Positions 36,555 to 49,864 of a DNA stretch of 64,000 bases are shown in pieces (within the stretch, counting starts at the first letter, position 1; each line of letters begins with the position of its first letter). The DNA lies in the NCBI GenBank assembly GCA_947646735.1, contig CANTFK010000980.1, forward strand, positions 372,001 to 436,000. The letters are read 5' to 3'. Source of the DNA: Peronospora farinosa. Lineage: Eukaryota > Oomycota > Peronosporomycetes > Peronosporales > Peronosporaceae. Below the pieces are notes generated by a model that was not told the origin of the DNA, ran no database searches, and saw only the letters and a list, made by a program, of their open reading frames with translations. The translations under genes were made by a program, and so were the position numbers.

Positions 36555-36893
36555 CACCGGAGTTGTTATCTCGGTGATTATGCGTCCTGGTCCATGAAGA
36601 AGTGTAGCAGCGGCTACCTGCTTACGCTGGTATTTGCAAGCTTGATTGAAGATCTAAAAACGAACGTGAGGATCCATGTTCCTGTTTTTTCATTAAATAA
36701 GCGTCTCAATAATAGCAGCTACGGCAAGCTACTTGCTACAAAGAGGGTAACGCCAACTGTACGAACAGCAAGCACGTCTGCACTGTGCGCCCACGGCACG
36801 CCGTCACGAACAGGACCGTGATCTCTGCTAAATATCGATGTTTATCTAGTTAAAGTGCTCATGTGTGTGTGCAGATGAAGCGAAGGTCAAAAG
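36555..36893. other. Probable 3' end of the neurochondrin gene and intergenic sequence
   Basis: It may contain the true end of the neurochondrin-like gene: a plus-strand stretch near 36594-36690 reads YLLTLVFASLIEDLK. After that I see only the intergenic space before the convergent RING gene. Confidence 0.35.
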
Positions 36894-37667
36894 TCACGAC
36901 GTCGAAATGTCCTCGGTAGAATCGCTCAGTCGTCGTCGCTTGTTGATCGTCTGAGTACTTTCCCGCTCTCGAGAACGACGCCGAGAGGCATTCCGATGCA
37001 TCACTGGTACCATGGGTTCAGTGATACAAGGCGGTAATGCTGCAGATACGTCGGAGCCACGATGCAATACGCTCGCGTTCATGACTGGGGGCTCCATCTG
37101 GAAAACCGGTGCGTCATTTGACTGGGAGCCAGTTGTGGCCACTCTGGTTGAGGCTGCATTTCTCCTCACTCGCGCGTTTACAATGGCTCGAATCACCTGG
37201 TTACTAGCCGACAGCTCCAACAATTCTGCAGCTGGTATACTGGACTGGGACTGCTGTAACACGATGGTGGTGTTGATGGCGTAGACACTGTAGCTTGTGT
37301 ACGTGTCGATAGGGAGCTGGTGTCGGCACGTCGGGCACGTGCTGTGCATTTTAAGCCACGGCTCGATGCAATGTTCGTGGAACTGGTGGCAGCACGTGGG
37401 TAGCTCGGCACATGGGGACGAAAGCGCCTCCATACACACGACGCAGACCGTGCATTCTTCCTCTTGCTGCTCCCGTACGTCGACGGGATGGCTCTTCAGC
37501 GTCTCCATGAGGTGCATGGCGGCAGGTGACACGCTATTAAGTTGTGGGATAATGCACCGGATGATAGAGTGGACCCAGCGCGCGCTCTTGAATAGCAGCA
37601 GAGCATCCTTGATCTGGGAATTAACAGGAGCGGCATAGCGTACATTTACACGAATAGCAAGGTCCAT
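36894..37667 (-). CDS. RING-H2 finger protein, putative E3 ubiquitin ligase
   Basis: Single exon of 257 residues, start ATG at 37667. A RING-H2 finger occupies about residues 75-114: CVVC, then CCHQFHEHC supplying Cys, His, His, Cys, then a Trp-containing EPWLKMHSTCPTC. This is the canonical C3H2C3 zinc-binding layout that recruits ubiquitin-charged E2. The rest has no recognised domain. The C-terminus has a basic stretch (residues about 228-248, RRRSRERE and KRRR) that could be a nuclear signal. It is convergent with the neurochondrin-like gene. Confidence 0.85.
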   Translation of the reverse strand: MDLAIRVNVRYAAPVNSQIKDALLLFKSARWVHSIIRCIIPQLNSVSPAAMHLMETLKSHPVDVREQQEEECTVCVVCMEALSSPCAELPTCCHQFHEHCIEPWLKMHSTCPTCRHQLPIDTYTSYSVYAINTTIVLQQSQSSIPAAELLELSASNQVIRAIVNARVRRNAASTRVATTGSQSNDAPVFQMEPPVMNASVLHRGSDVSAALPPCITEPMVPVMHRNASRRRSRERESTQTINKRRRLSDSTEDISTS

Positions 37668-38785
37668 GACTCGATTCGAAGGTAGGACCCTTTCTCACTA
37701 GGGTCAAGGCTGAGCTGAGTGTAAGGTCTTCTTGAAGCAACGCTCTTGTGCAACTGAGATAATCAATCTAGACAATGTGTGTGCACTTTCTCGGACGTCC
37801 TTTTTGATAAACTTGTTGCTCAATGCAAGAGATGGTTTTTTTGACTTTGATATGCAACGTTTGCAGGTGATAATCAAGATGTGAGTGAGATGGCAAGAGT
37901 ATTTTCGTCAGGGGACAATGTTATTTTGAGGTTATGCCGTTGATACTTTCTCTGATGCGTTGGTTTTGCAAGTACCTGTTACTCTTGTCGAGTCTTTTCG
38001 GCGCGAGCAAAAGTTGAGTAACGGTTCAGATTACGTAGACAGGATAAATGTGGTGCCATTATTAAAAGCATACATTTCTCAAGTAAATGAATGCTGACCA
38101 GATGGTACGCCCCGGAAACGTACGGAAACGTAGTCACTATCATAGCAATCGCGTCGCCTAAACCCAAGAGAATGGCTTCAGCTGTAATAATTGTTCCGGA
38201 AATTGCACTACGAGCGACAAAACCAATAAGCTACATTACTGGCAGGTAGACCTTATCCAAAAAATCGTAACCTACTTTACATTAAACCTTAAGAATCTGA
38301 TTCGAAGTCAATTCTGGTAGAACCGGAAGTAGCAGTACCGGCTTTGCACTTGAACCTGCATGACGTAGTCGTGCTGATGATGTAAACTTTTCGCAGATCA
38401 TGCTTATGCATCGAAATGCGATGAAACGTTTTGAGTCGTTTAAATAGACAGTCCTATTTTTATGAAACGGTGATGAGTTGTCGTGACGTTAATCTCTAAA
38501 TATCAAAAAAACAAATTGTCATGTCGATGAATTATTTTCCTGTCGGTCGTTTCGAAACAACATCGATCGATCATCGAGAAAAAGCTCATTTTTCCGCTTC
38601 GTACCCGTGCATTCAACTGTAGATCTCAAATCCTGTGGGTTTTCCATCTGCTGATTCATTAGTTCGATCTCGAGGCTAAGCTAAAAGAGTCAAATTCCGG
38701 TGCATTAAGCACAAACGACAGACTGCAGTGGTGTGAGCGTCTGGGTGGACGTCATTGGTCACACTGAAGCGACCTGGAGACGGTC
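37668..38785. other. Intergenic region without a supported gene
   Basis: About 1.1 kb of AT-leaning sequence. Only short random frames occur on either strand. No transposon ends, direct repeats or RNA genes were noticed. Confidence 0.5.
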
Positions 38786-39960
38786 ATGACAAATCGAGAC
38801 GCCTACAGCGAGGTTAGTGACTAAATGAGCAAGAAAAATGAGTGGGGTCATGCGCTCTGAACCATTGTGGTGGTGCATGATAAGCGCTTTGGTCGCGTCG
38901 ACAGCAGCAAACTGTATAAGCGTCTGCACGTGTTGATTTTCGCGCTTTGTTTGTCCACGATAGCACCGAGTTTGGATGTTTGAGCAGCATTGTAACGCTT
39001 TGTTCAGCCGTGCGAATAGCAGCAGCGTTGTGTTGTTACGGCTCTGCACGCTGTACGCTGATATCGTTGCTGTTTGGACGATGTAGCTGGTCCAGTGTGG
39101 AGAATTGCTAGATTCCTAGGGTCAGCATATCCGAGTACTGCTGTGTGGATTGTAACGACTGGGCTGGGATGAAGACCTTGAGGAATCGATACCAGGTACT
39201 TACGAGCGTTGCTGTTGCAGCTCTCTGCCATGTACAAGTTTCGGTTTGGTCTGAGGAGCTTGTTCTTTTTGCAGTCGGGTGCACTTGTCGATGGACATGC
39301 TGTCCTTAGCTACTGAATCGCTGCGATCGCGGTATGATTGGGATTTTGCGTGAGATCTTGAGCGGTGTGGATAGTTTGAACATTACGGCTCATATATACT
39401 AACGATTTGCTTGGCAGACAAGCAGATGCTTACAGTAGCAATCGAGTACTCCGGCCGATACATCACGATCTCGTCTTACTCTTTCGCCTGTGAGTTTTCA
39501 CTCTAGGTATCATGTGTCTCACTAGCATCGTTGTCTTGTTTTTCGGATACGCCTCATATCGAGCCACGAGCTTACGTTCATATTGATTTCGAGCTCCTGA
39601 GTCATCTTGACGTCGTGAGCTTCAGATGCGTCAACCCACCGGTGTATTCCGAGTAGCGAGTGTGTGACGCGCATCAAGCTTTCCCTCACGCACCCCATTT
39701 TAAACAACAAGGTACTCGAACTTCTCTTCGAAGTGAGCGCAAGTCAGGACCAATACTATCAAGAAGGGGTATGTGAAAAAGAGCAGCAGCTTCTTACGAA
39801 GAAACTGCGGCTAGCTTACGATTTGATTGGGAATGAAAAGCAGAAAATAGGGTAGGAAGACGAGGATCGCCTCGACGAAGCGAGTGCCCGGCTTGAGTTT
39901 GACGACAGTGATCTGCCAAACCAACTTATCGGTTTGGCAGGTCCTATTGGCTCAACATAG
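38786..39960 (+). CDS. Unrecognised multi-exon gene with an in-frame TAG
   Basis: Coding-like pieces can be followed on the plus strand. A possible start MTNRDAYSE is at 38786. Pieces follow near 39230-39300 and 39420-39490 (RPIHHDLVLLF), then 39527-39656 (PRAYVHIDFELLSHLD), then 39664-39852 (LNNKVLELLFEVSASQDQYY). The frame meets TAG at 39853-39855 and continues coding-like for 34 codons (acidic, RLDEASARLEFDD) to TAG at 39958-39960. The 5' exons are uncertain. No family was recognised; the C-terminal part looks helical. It ends 5 bases from the convergent SGF11 gene. Confidence 0.45.
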
Positions 39961-39965
39961 TATGT

Positions 39966-40389
39966 TTACGGGGCACCGGCCCTATACAGCTGAGGTTTGC
40001 TCAGTATCTGCAACTGTTTTCGCTCTGTCTCCCGAGCTGCGTCTTGTCGCTGTTTTGGTGTTATCATCCGTCGCGAGCCTGTCAAGCATTTCTCCAAATG
40101 GTTTGTATACCTTGACGCATGTACCTGCAGACAGTACGGACGTCCTTATCAGCATTTCTATGGTCGATCCAATGCAAGAATATTCGTCTCTTACCTGTCG
40201 TTTGCACTGGAGACAGCTCACAAACACACTGTCCTGCTCTACGACAGTCGTGTCAATTTGTCGTTCAATGGGCTCCACGTCGTAAATCTCCTCGAGACTC
40301 CATCCGTACAGTGAGATTTGGGCATGCACCTCAAAGCACAGGTCCAGAGCGATATCATCGAGTAGATTGTAGTAGATCCGCACGTCCAT
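39966..40389 (-). CDS. SGF11: SAGA-associated factor 11 (SGF11/ATXN7L3 family)
   Basis: Two exons, 40389-40195 and 40124-39966, joined by an intron with GTAAGA and CTGCAG borders, giving about 117 residues. The N-terminal helix (YYNLLDDIALDLCFEVH) matches the family segment that docks into the SAGA deubiquitinase module. The zinc finger is completed only across the splice: CLQCKR in exon 1 and ASRYTNHLEKC in exon 2 supply C, C, H, C. SGF11 activates the Ubp8/USP22 deubiquitinase acting on histone H2B. An unspliced reading gives an unrelated C-terminus, so the intron decides the call. It is head-to-head with UBL5, 113 bases away. Confidence 0.88.
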
Positions 40390-40502
40390 GTTTTTTCAAA
40401 AGTCGACTGTCCTTTTGATTGGAAGATATTAAAACTACGACCAAGTCTCATTTCAAACCAATCAGCATCTTTTAGTAATTGCGAAGGCGAATCGCGACGA
40501 CG
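40390..40502. promoter_or_regulatory. Divergent promoter between SGF11 and UBL5
   Basis: Only 113 bases separate the two start codons, so the promoters must overlap. A CCAAT-like ACCAATCAG is at about 40457-40465. No TATA box is visible. Confidence 0.5.
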
Positions 40503-40724
40503 ATGATCGAGGTGACCTTAAACGACCGACTGGGCAAGAAGATCCGCGTCAAGTGCAATGAGGATGATACAGTGGGAGATTTAAAGAAGCTGGTGGCAGC
40601 ACAGGTGGGCACGCGACCTGAAAAGATTCGTATTCAAAAGTGGTATACGATTTACAAGGACCATATCACGCTCGAAGACTATGAGATTCACGATGGCATG
40701 GGACTTGAGCTTTATTACACATAA
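40503..40724 (+). CDS. UBL5: Ubiquitin-like protein 5 (Hub1)
   Basis: Single exon of 73 residues, the standard length for the family. [18 protein letters not shown] at the start and the C-terminal [15 protein letters not shown] are nearly invariant from yeast to man. The protein ends in a di-tyrosine motif instead of a diglycine, so it binds partners non-covalently. Known role: modulating the spliceosome through Snu66. An upstream in-frame ATG at 40479 would add eight residues, but the family length and conservation favour 40503. Confidence 0.95.
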   Translation: MIEVTLNDRLGKKIRVKCNEDDTVGDLKKLVAAQVGTRPEKIRIQKWYTIYKDHITLEDYEIHDGMGLELYYT

Positions 40725-41450
40725 AGAAAAAAACAAGCAGCAGCAGGAGACTGTTATTACATTGACAGTACTTGTACTGATGCGCGCGACCTCTTCTTAT
40801 ACTTGTAGTTGCTTCTTCTTCTTCTTCTTGTCGCTTGCTCTGCTTTCCACTGAATGCTACAGCTCAATTGTATACATTTCTAGTGACTAAACGATGGCAA
40901 ATTCATATGTGCACAATGTCCATGTACTTTGCATGTGTACGACAGATTCATCAACCACTTGTGACCCCCCTCGACGTCTTGGTGGACAGACACTCCGTCT
41001 TTTCTAGTCCATTTTCTTGGCCTATTACTGTCTTTTGCCGGGGTTAATTACCGCCGTATTTCATCCAATCGCCACATGCTATACGTAATATTAGCCAATC
41101 ATTTCCCAACAAAGGCGACTCTACGATCTGCACGTCGCAAAACGGCCAGTACAGTCGCAGCGCATGCCGTCGACGCTCTCTTGCCTTGACTTTACAAGGT
41201 AAATAATAGTCGATACACGAATAAGGTTCGTCAGAATAAAGACATGACTCTGCAGAAATTCAACTCACTCTCTTTCATGTGTTACGTATTAATTTGAACA
41301 GCAAAAGAAGACGACGACAGATCAGCTCACTCTTTTGTTCCCAATACGAAGCAAAGCGCTCTACACATAACAGAAAAGAGAGAGAGGCTATTGCAGCTCT
41401 CACACACGAGAATCAGAATTCTGTGCTTTACCCACACGAAGCGTAACGGC
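40725..41450. other. Intergenic region with a CTT microsatellite
   Basis: About 730 bases between UBL5 and the kinase gene. A CTT repeat occurs at about 40812-40829. No supported coding frame was found; it probably holds the UBL5 3' end and the kinase promoter. Confidence 0.5.
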
Positions 41451-44400
41451 ATGGAAGTGCCGCATACGTTCGTGCGAACCGTCAAGGCACAGGACTTGCG
41501 CTTCAGTCAAGTAGACACTTTCCTGCGTGATATCAAGACGAAAAATTCGCCCACGTGGGTCATTTTTTCTTTTGCGGTTGGTGATTGCTGCTTTTTGCTG
41601 CTTTTTGGGGCGTTGTTTCGTGTATTTTTGACCCATTTGCTGCATTTTTTACCGACTGTAGGACCAAAGAGAGAAGAGGAATACGCTGAAAGTACTTGCA
41701 TCTGGAAATGGCAGCATCTCTGATCAGTCCATGTGGCCCACGGAGCTTTTCTCGCCCAAGTCGCTGTGCTACGGACTTACAAGCGTCGATTGCTATGACG
41801 AAAACTCAGCACCTACTAACGTGCTGTCGTTTTGTTGGAAGGGACGAGATCTACCGATCTACCTTCGTACAAAGTATGCAGAGTTTAACTATGTCATTCG
41901 AGTGAGTGGGTAACGAGATAATTAAGCGTATTCTGATGGATGGAGACTGACTTTTCCACTTCTGCATGCAGAAACATATGGGCGCAGTTGCACATGTCAC
42001 GCTGCACAACCCGGAAGAGCTCATGTACGAATGAATAGCTGGCTTGGATTGCTCACTTGTTGCTCTTTCTTAAATCTTAATGTGATGTGTAAACTGTTCT
42101 CGCTTGATAGGGATGGATCGGTGTTTATGCAGACCCCTCGACGGCGGCCACGAAGTTCGTCAAGACGATTTGTAACGAATGATATTGAGTTCACTCCAGA
42201 AGTAAAAGTTACTGTGCAGGACATTCGGTCGGATACTTCCCCGTTTAATTGGGCTGTATGTGGCTACGATAACTCGGATTTAGAGAGCTCGACCCAAAGG
42301 ATGATTGTTGTAGAAAGGGGCATGGTATGTCTGGTATCCATAGGCGCTGTCGCATTCCTAGCGCGTGTGAACCTAACCTTTTATTTATAATGCAACAGAC
42401 AGGGTTATATGCTTTAAAGGGGATCGGCGGAATTACTTCGGTGCTAGAGGAGGGAAGTACAATGTACATTTACTTACGAGTGGACGTTCCGTTGCATCGC
42501 GGAACTGAGCGAATTGTATCGAAGTACGTACTGGTCACATGGCAAGGCGTGGAAAGTAGTTGGAGCGGAGGAACTTCGGATGATGAAATTGAGTTATGGT
42601 TTGGGCCGAGCTCAAATGGCGAGCGATCACCCCAGCGCCGAGATTCTTTTGCGTCAAGCTCCAAGCTTCAGCGCGCTGTGACTGCACATGTCCACGGCAG
42701 CGAGATTTACCGTGTGTTTCCCCACCACGTACGTTATTGCTAACAATGAAGCAACGATTATGATGCGTAGACTTACAATGATGTTGCCTTGATTGTAGGT
42801 ACACTTTTTTGCCAGCACGCTGTCGGAAATATCGGAAGAAGCGATTCGCGAGCGTATCAGGCGGGCAGTGGACAATGATTGCATGCTGCTGCGAGTCGTG
42901 CGTGCCACTATTCATTATGCACGTATACTTTGTTACTGTTCCTAACGTCCTCTGTTAAAGGTTTGTGTTCAAGCGTCAGGTGATACACAAGCGCCCGTAT
43001 GCTTAGAAATACCGTTCGATGCTACGGTGGGTGTGCTTCGCCAGGAAATCGCGTCAAACATTGGAATCCCGAAAGATCGCCAGCGCATCGTTTGGATTCG
43101 ACAAACAGAGAATCTTGCTAAAGGTGTGTGCCTGACAGTTGTCTCTAGTATATAGAAACAAAAGTTGACACCTGTTTGATCGACATGTTTTACAGATTCG
43201 CAACTATCCACAGCACTCATGCTTGAGGACGAAAACGCAGGGATCCGAAAAGACATTGGACTTGCTCATGGTGACAAAATTCACGTTGACGACAAGGACA
43301 ACGGCGAAAATTCTGTTCTTGCAAAACTTTTTGAACAGGTACAATCTTGTTTGAAGAAACAAATGCTGCGTGTACTTGTTTCATTCCTACCATTTTACTG
43401 CTGTAGATCAATTCGGGTGCTGCAGCAGTGAGTCTTTCAGCTGAACGACGGCACGAAGTCCAGCGAGGAGTGGAAGCGCGAGAAGCAGAGCTTAGGAAGA
43501 TATTATCCGTGACTCACTATTTAATTCGACGGAAAGCTGGTGAAGGCCTGAAGCCTGTTGTGCGTATGACAGACGTTGCTGAAGAAGGTGTTGCTAACGC
43601 CATGACCGAAATCGATTCTTCATCCCCAACAAACCAGCATATGGTTGTCGATCGCGCTGATTCGCCTGCCTCCTTGACACGATCAATTTCGGAGGAGTTA
43701 GCGAAAGAAGATGTATTGACGTTGCAGGAACAAGCGCGAGTTCTTGAGTCTCAGAATCAATATTTGGAGATTCCATATGAAAGCATTCACATCCTTAGCG
43801 GCAAAGAGAACGAATTGGGTTGTGGAAAAGCCGCTACTGTTTACCGTGGACTTTGGATGAATCGGAATAACGCTGCTGAGGTAGCAGTGAAATCGTTCCG
43901 TTACGCTCGATTGACCGACAAAATCCTTGGTGATTACAGACGAGAAGTGGCGTTACTGAGAAAGCTAAAACACCCGAATATTGTGTTATTTATCGGTGCA
44001 TGCACGGACCCTAAGCTGATGATTTTGACGGAGTATTGTTCTCGCAAAAGGTACGCATTTTGCCGATGTAAATTGCTGTGGTTGTGCGCAGTTTGACAAA
44101 GTTGCAATCTCTTTGATTTGCCCAGTTTATTCGAAGTAATTCACAGCAACAATTTCGAGACAATTCCCTGGAAGGTATGGTTTTCCTGAATTAATTTGGT
44201 CGAGTCATGAGAGTCCTAAGAATTGTTACTTTTCTAGTTTAAAGTCCGGATGATGCTTGATGCGGCGCGAGGTATACAATATTTACACTCGAAGCGAATC
44301 ATCCATCGCGACATCAAGGTGAGAAGTTTTTTTTCTGGTACTACGCATTGCATTACGTTGGTGAGCTGACTTGTTGATCTTTGCAGTCTCACAACTTCTT

Positions 44401-45023
44401 GGTGGATGACGACTGGCGAGTTAAAGTGGCCGATTTTGGCATCAGCAAGGTGCTGGATACCGATACTGCATTTACACAGTGCGGTACAACAGGGTGGTAA
44501 GTTATACTCAACGTTTTGATTGGGAATGAATACCTGCTTGGATAGCTCATCTGAGCATTTATTTGTTAGGGTTGCTCCTGAAGTTTTGTTGGACGAAGAT
44601 CTGGGGTACACCTTCAAGGCTGACAACTGGAGGTATGATTGGGCTTTACCCCGTATGGTGTAACGAGTAATTGACTGGCTTACTGCTCGTGTCTTGTGTG
44701 CCCGTAGTTTTGCTATTGTAATGTGGGAAATAATTGCCGGCGGATTGCAGAACCCGTTCATCGGAATGGCTCCGATCAAGTTCTACAACAAAACAATCAA
44801 CGCCGGCATCCGACCTCCAATCCCCGAGGGCATGGACAGCGAGTACATCAATCTCATCCTTGAATGCTGGAAGTCAGACGCGACCGATCGACCTTCCTTT
44901 GACGTGATTGTGTCTCGACTGGAGCGCATGTTGCTTGATTTGGGTGCCAGCATCGACCTTCCACCTACGTTCCAGGGTGGCTACCACCAGGCAAGGATAG
45001 CGGCGAGCCCAAATTTGTTGTGA
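41451..45023 (+). CDS. TKL-type protein kinase with N-terminal ubiquitin/PB1-like region
   Basis: About a dozen exons with GT-AG introns. Exon 1 starts at 41451 (MEVPHTFVRTVKAQDL). The N-terminal half has no named domain; part of it (about 42960-43320) reads like a beta-grasp, ubiquitin- or PB1-like fold. The kinase domain begins near 43776. It shows a glycine loop GCGKAATV, lysine in VAVKSF, and an HPNIVLFIGAC segment typical of TKL kinases. Then come HRDIKSHN (across an intron), DFGISK, and APE (VAPEVLL) at about 44573. The C-terminal lobe (ECWKSDATDRPSF) ends at 45023. All catalytic residues are present. Oomycetes have many TKL kinases; the pathway is unknown. Confidence 0.88.
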
Positions 45024-45258
45024 AAGTAAGGCCAATGGCCTCCACGTACCGCTATGTAATTTTGAGCGACGAATGGTGCGATAGAAGACCTGTTGTCGAT
45101 CATATAATAGCAATCTGATAGAGAAGCAATCGAAATTATCGACAAGGCAGAGAACGTTGAGATATTCGTCGAGTGTTTCTTACATCGAGTCAATGCTGCT
45201 TCAGTCTTGAATCTTCACACCACTTCAATTGGCCGAAAAAACGGACTTGGTGGTGAAC

Positions 45259-45804
45259 ATGAGCATGATGTCGCTGTATGTACTGGCACTGGAGCTCATG
45301 GCATTCTTTGGTTTTCTGTGCGTCTTGTGCAACATTCTCTTGCCGGTGCTGGCTTTCCTCCTGCGCTTTTTACTGGTGGATGTGCCCCGTGAGTGGCGCA
45401 AATTGCTGCTGCATCGTGCCCAACAGCGCGAGCTACGGCGTCTTCAGCGTCGTGTCGACGTCTTGACTCGCAGGAAACAAGCGGTAAGCACTAACCAGTC
45501 AATCTTGGCCACTTCAGAGTAGCAACATTAACCTCTTAAGCAATACCTGTAGGAGGAGCAGGAGTCTCGGCGACGTGCAAGAGCAAGCGCTCAAAAGCGA
45601 CAGTGGACAGAGGAGACGCCTACAAAAGGGACTGCAGATGGACGGCTCAATACCGACCTGGCTCGTACTGAACAAAACAGCCTTAATGAGAAGAACAGCT
45701 CCACGCAGGAGCGAGCGTTTACTCCTGAGCAACAACGCCATCGACTCAGCATCCACTCGACGATCAAGAAATCAGCTATTAGTGCACGCTTACGAACGAG
45801 GTGA
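45259..45804 (+). CDS. Small membrane protein of unknown function
   Basis: Two exons, 45259-45483 and 45553-45804, with GTAAGC and TGTAG borders, giving 158 residues. The first 40 residues are strongly hydrophobic (MSMMSLYVLALELMAFFGF onward), enough for one or two membrane helices. They are followed by a basic, Arg-rich helix (RELRRLQRRVDVLTRRKQ) and a polar tail rich in Gln, Thr and Ser. An upstream TTG-started frame exists, but the ATG at 45259 directly precedes the hydrophobic segment. The family was not recognised. A membrane-anchored coiled-coil protein of the secretory pathway is possible. Confidence 0.65.
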
Positions 45805-46005
45805 AGCTTTTCTCTTATCTTACTACCATGTCTACGGCTGTATGAGATACTGACCATGTGATTTACGATTAGGGGGCCAGAGGAGCTATGATAGAGGGTG
45901 TTCCGTCGTTTATGAGCTCATGAAACTTTGTCAGCAAGATGACATTTCTACCTTTTCAGCTTGGTCTTGTTTCAGTCGTGAGTTTTCTTTCGTGTGGGTG
46001 GACAT

Positions 46006-47069
46006 ATGTCTGATAGTTCGAGTGATGCAGTTCTTCTGCTGATTTGTGGACTCCCTGCTGCCGGGAAAACGACACTTGTGAAGCATCTAGTGGCAAGATG
46101 CACCACCCCATCAAGGTCGTATCAATATATCTCTTTTGACGAGCTCTACGAGCAACAGATGATCGATAACGGAGATAGCAGACTAAGTGAGTTTGACCCT
46201 GAAATATGGAAAGCATGCCAGCAAAAGATGGTGCTGCGAGTGAGCAAATGTTTAAAGGAATACACATCGGCTAGGAGGAGCGGGTCCGCGCACCAAATGG
46301 TGCTTCTTATCGACGACAATTTCCAGTACCGAAGTCTGCGCAAGCGCTTCTTTCATCTCGCCACCAAGGGTAATGCATTCCCTCTCCACTCAATCTTGTA
46401 GCTATACTGTCACTCATGTATCATTTGGTGACGTGTAGCAAACTGCGGCTTTGGTCTAGTGTACGTAAACACCCCGATAACAACCTGCCGAGAACGAAAT
46501 GCTGTTCGGGGTGATAGTGCACGAGTTCCTGATGAGGTTTTTGAACGGATGGTGACAGTATTTGAGGCACCCAATGGCTGTCAAACCTCGTGGGAAGTGA
46601 ACACTTGGGAGGTGAAACAAATGGAAGATGCCGCCAACATTGAAGAGGCAATGAACGCGCTGATTCAGCAAGCATCCCGTGAAGGAAAAAAACGACGCCT
46701 TGCGCAAATGGATGCGCAGAGAAAAGCAGCTCAGCAGGTGCGATTCAGATTCACTTTCTGGCTGATTATCGATCTACTACACGCTCTCTTCCTTAGCACC
46801 GCGATCGACTATCAACACAGCAAAGTGTGCTTCACCTCGTTGACTTGCAGCTGCGTCAATGGATATCAACTCAACTGCAGGATGAGAACACACTAACGTC
46901 AGGGCTACCAAAGTCGCAACTAGCATTTCAATTAAATCAACGCAAGAAAAGCTATCTCGCGTCCATGATACAGTCGTATAGTAACATTGTCGACAGCATT
47001 CATGTACAAGGAAAGTCTATCAAGGAGGTGGTGAGTTTGCTCGTTCATCGATTCCAGCATCAAGAATAA
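46006..47069 (+). CDS. PSTK: L-seryl-tRNA(Sec) kinase
   Basis: Three exons, 46006-46369, 46439-46737 and 46821-47069, joining in phase to 303 residues. The P-loop is at residues about 13-20 (GLPAAGKTT). A Walker B-like aspartate pair lies in LLIDDNFQYRSLR, and the family segment CGFGLVYVNTPITTCRERN follows in exon 2. PSTK phosphorylates Ser-tRNA(Sec), the step before SepSecS makes selenocysteinyl-tRNA in eukaryotes and archaea. Its presence implies the organism encodes selenoproteins. The start at 46006 is preferred to an upstream GTG. The C-terminal exon is helical and less conserved. Confidence 0.88.
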
Positions 47070-47177
47070 GTGGCTACATATAGTAGGGACGATAATTAAC
47101 AGTGTAGTTAAATAATAATGCTAGCGTTTATACATCTGATCATTTCTATTATCTAAATCAAAAAGTGACAACTCTGA

Positions 47178-49567
<2,390 letters not shown>

Positions 49568-49864
49568 CAGTGCTGTATCTTCGCCAAATCCTTTCAAAAA
49601 AAGAGAGCAAATCACCGCTGCTTCGTAGCGTAGACGAAGATATAGAGCACATGAATGCAACTCATGTTTGGATAATCAATGAAGGAGGATGAAGTGGTCG
49701 CAAACTCAAGTGTCTCTTTCGATACTTCTTTGCTGCATAATTCTTGCAAAAAGAAAAAAATTCATATTTTGAATAGCAAATTCGCTAAACTTGATCTGCG
49801 GTACCCAATCAAAATGCTGTAATTTATAAAAAAAAGAAGAAAAAAATCTAATTTTTCAATGCCA
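49568..49864. terminator. Convergent 3' region of EARS2 and the cysteine-synthase-like gene
   Basis: About 300 bases rich in A runs (near 49745-49850) between two convergent genes. It probably contains both polyadenylation regions. No coding frame was seen. Confidence 0.4.
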
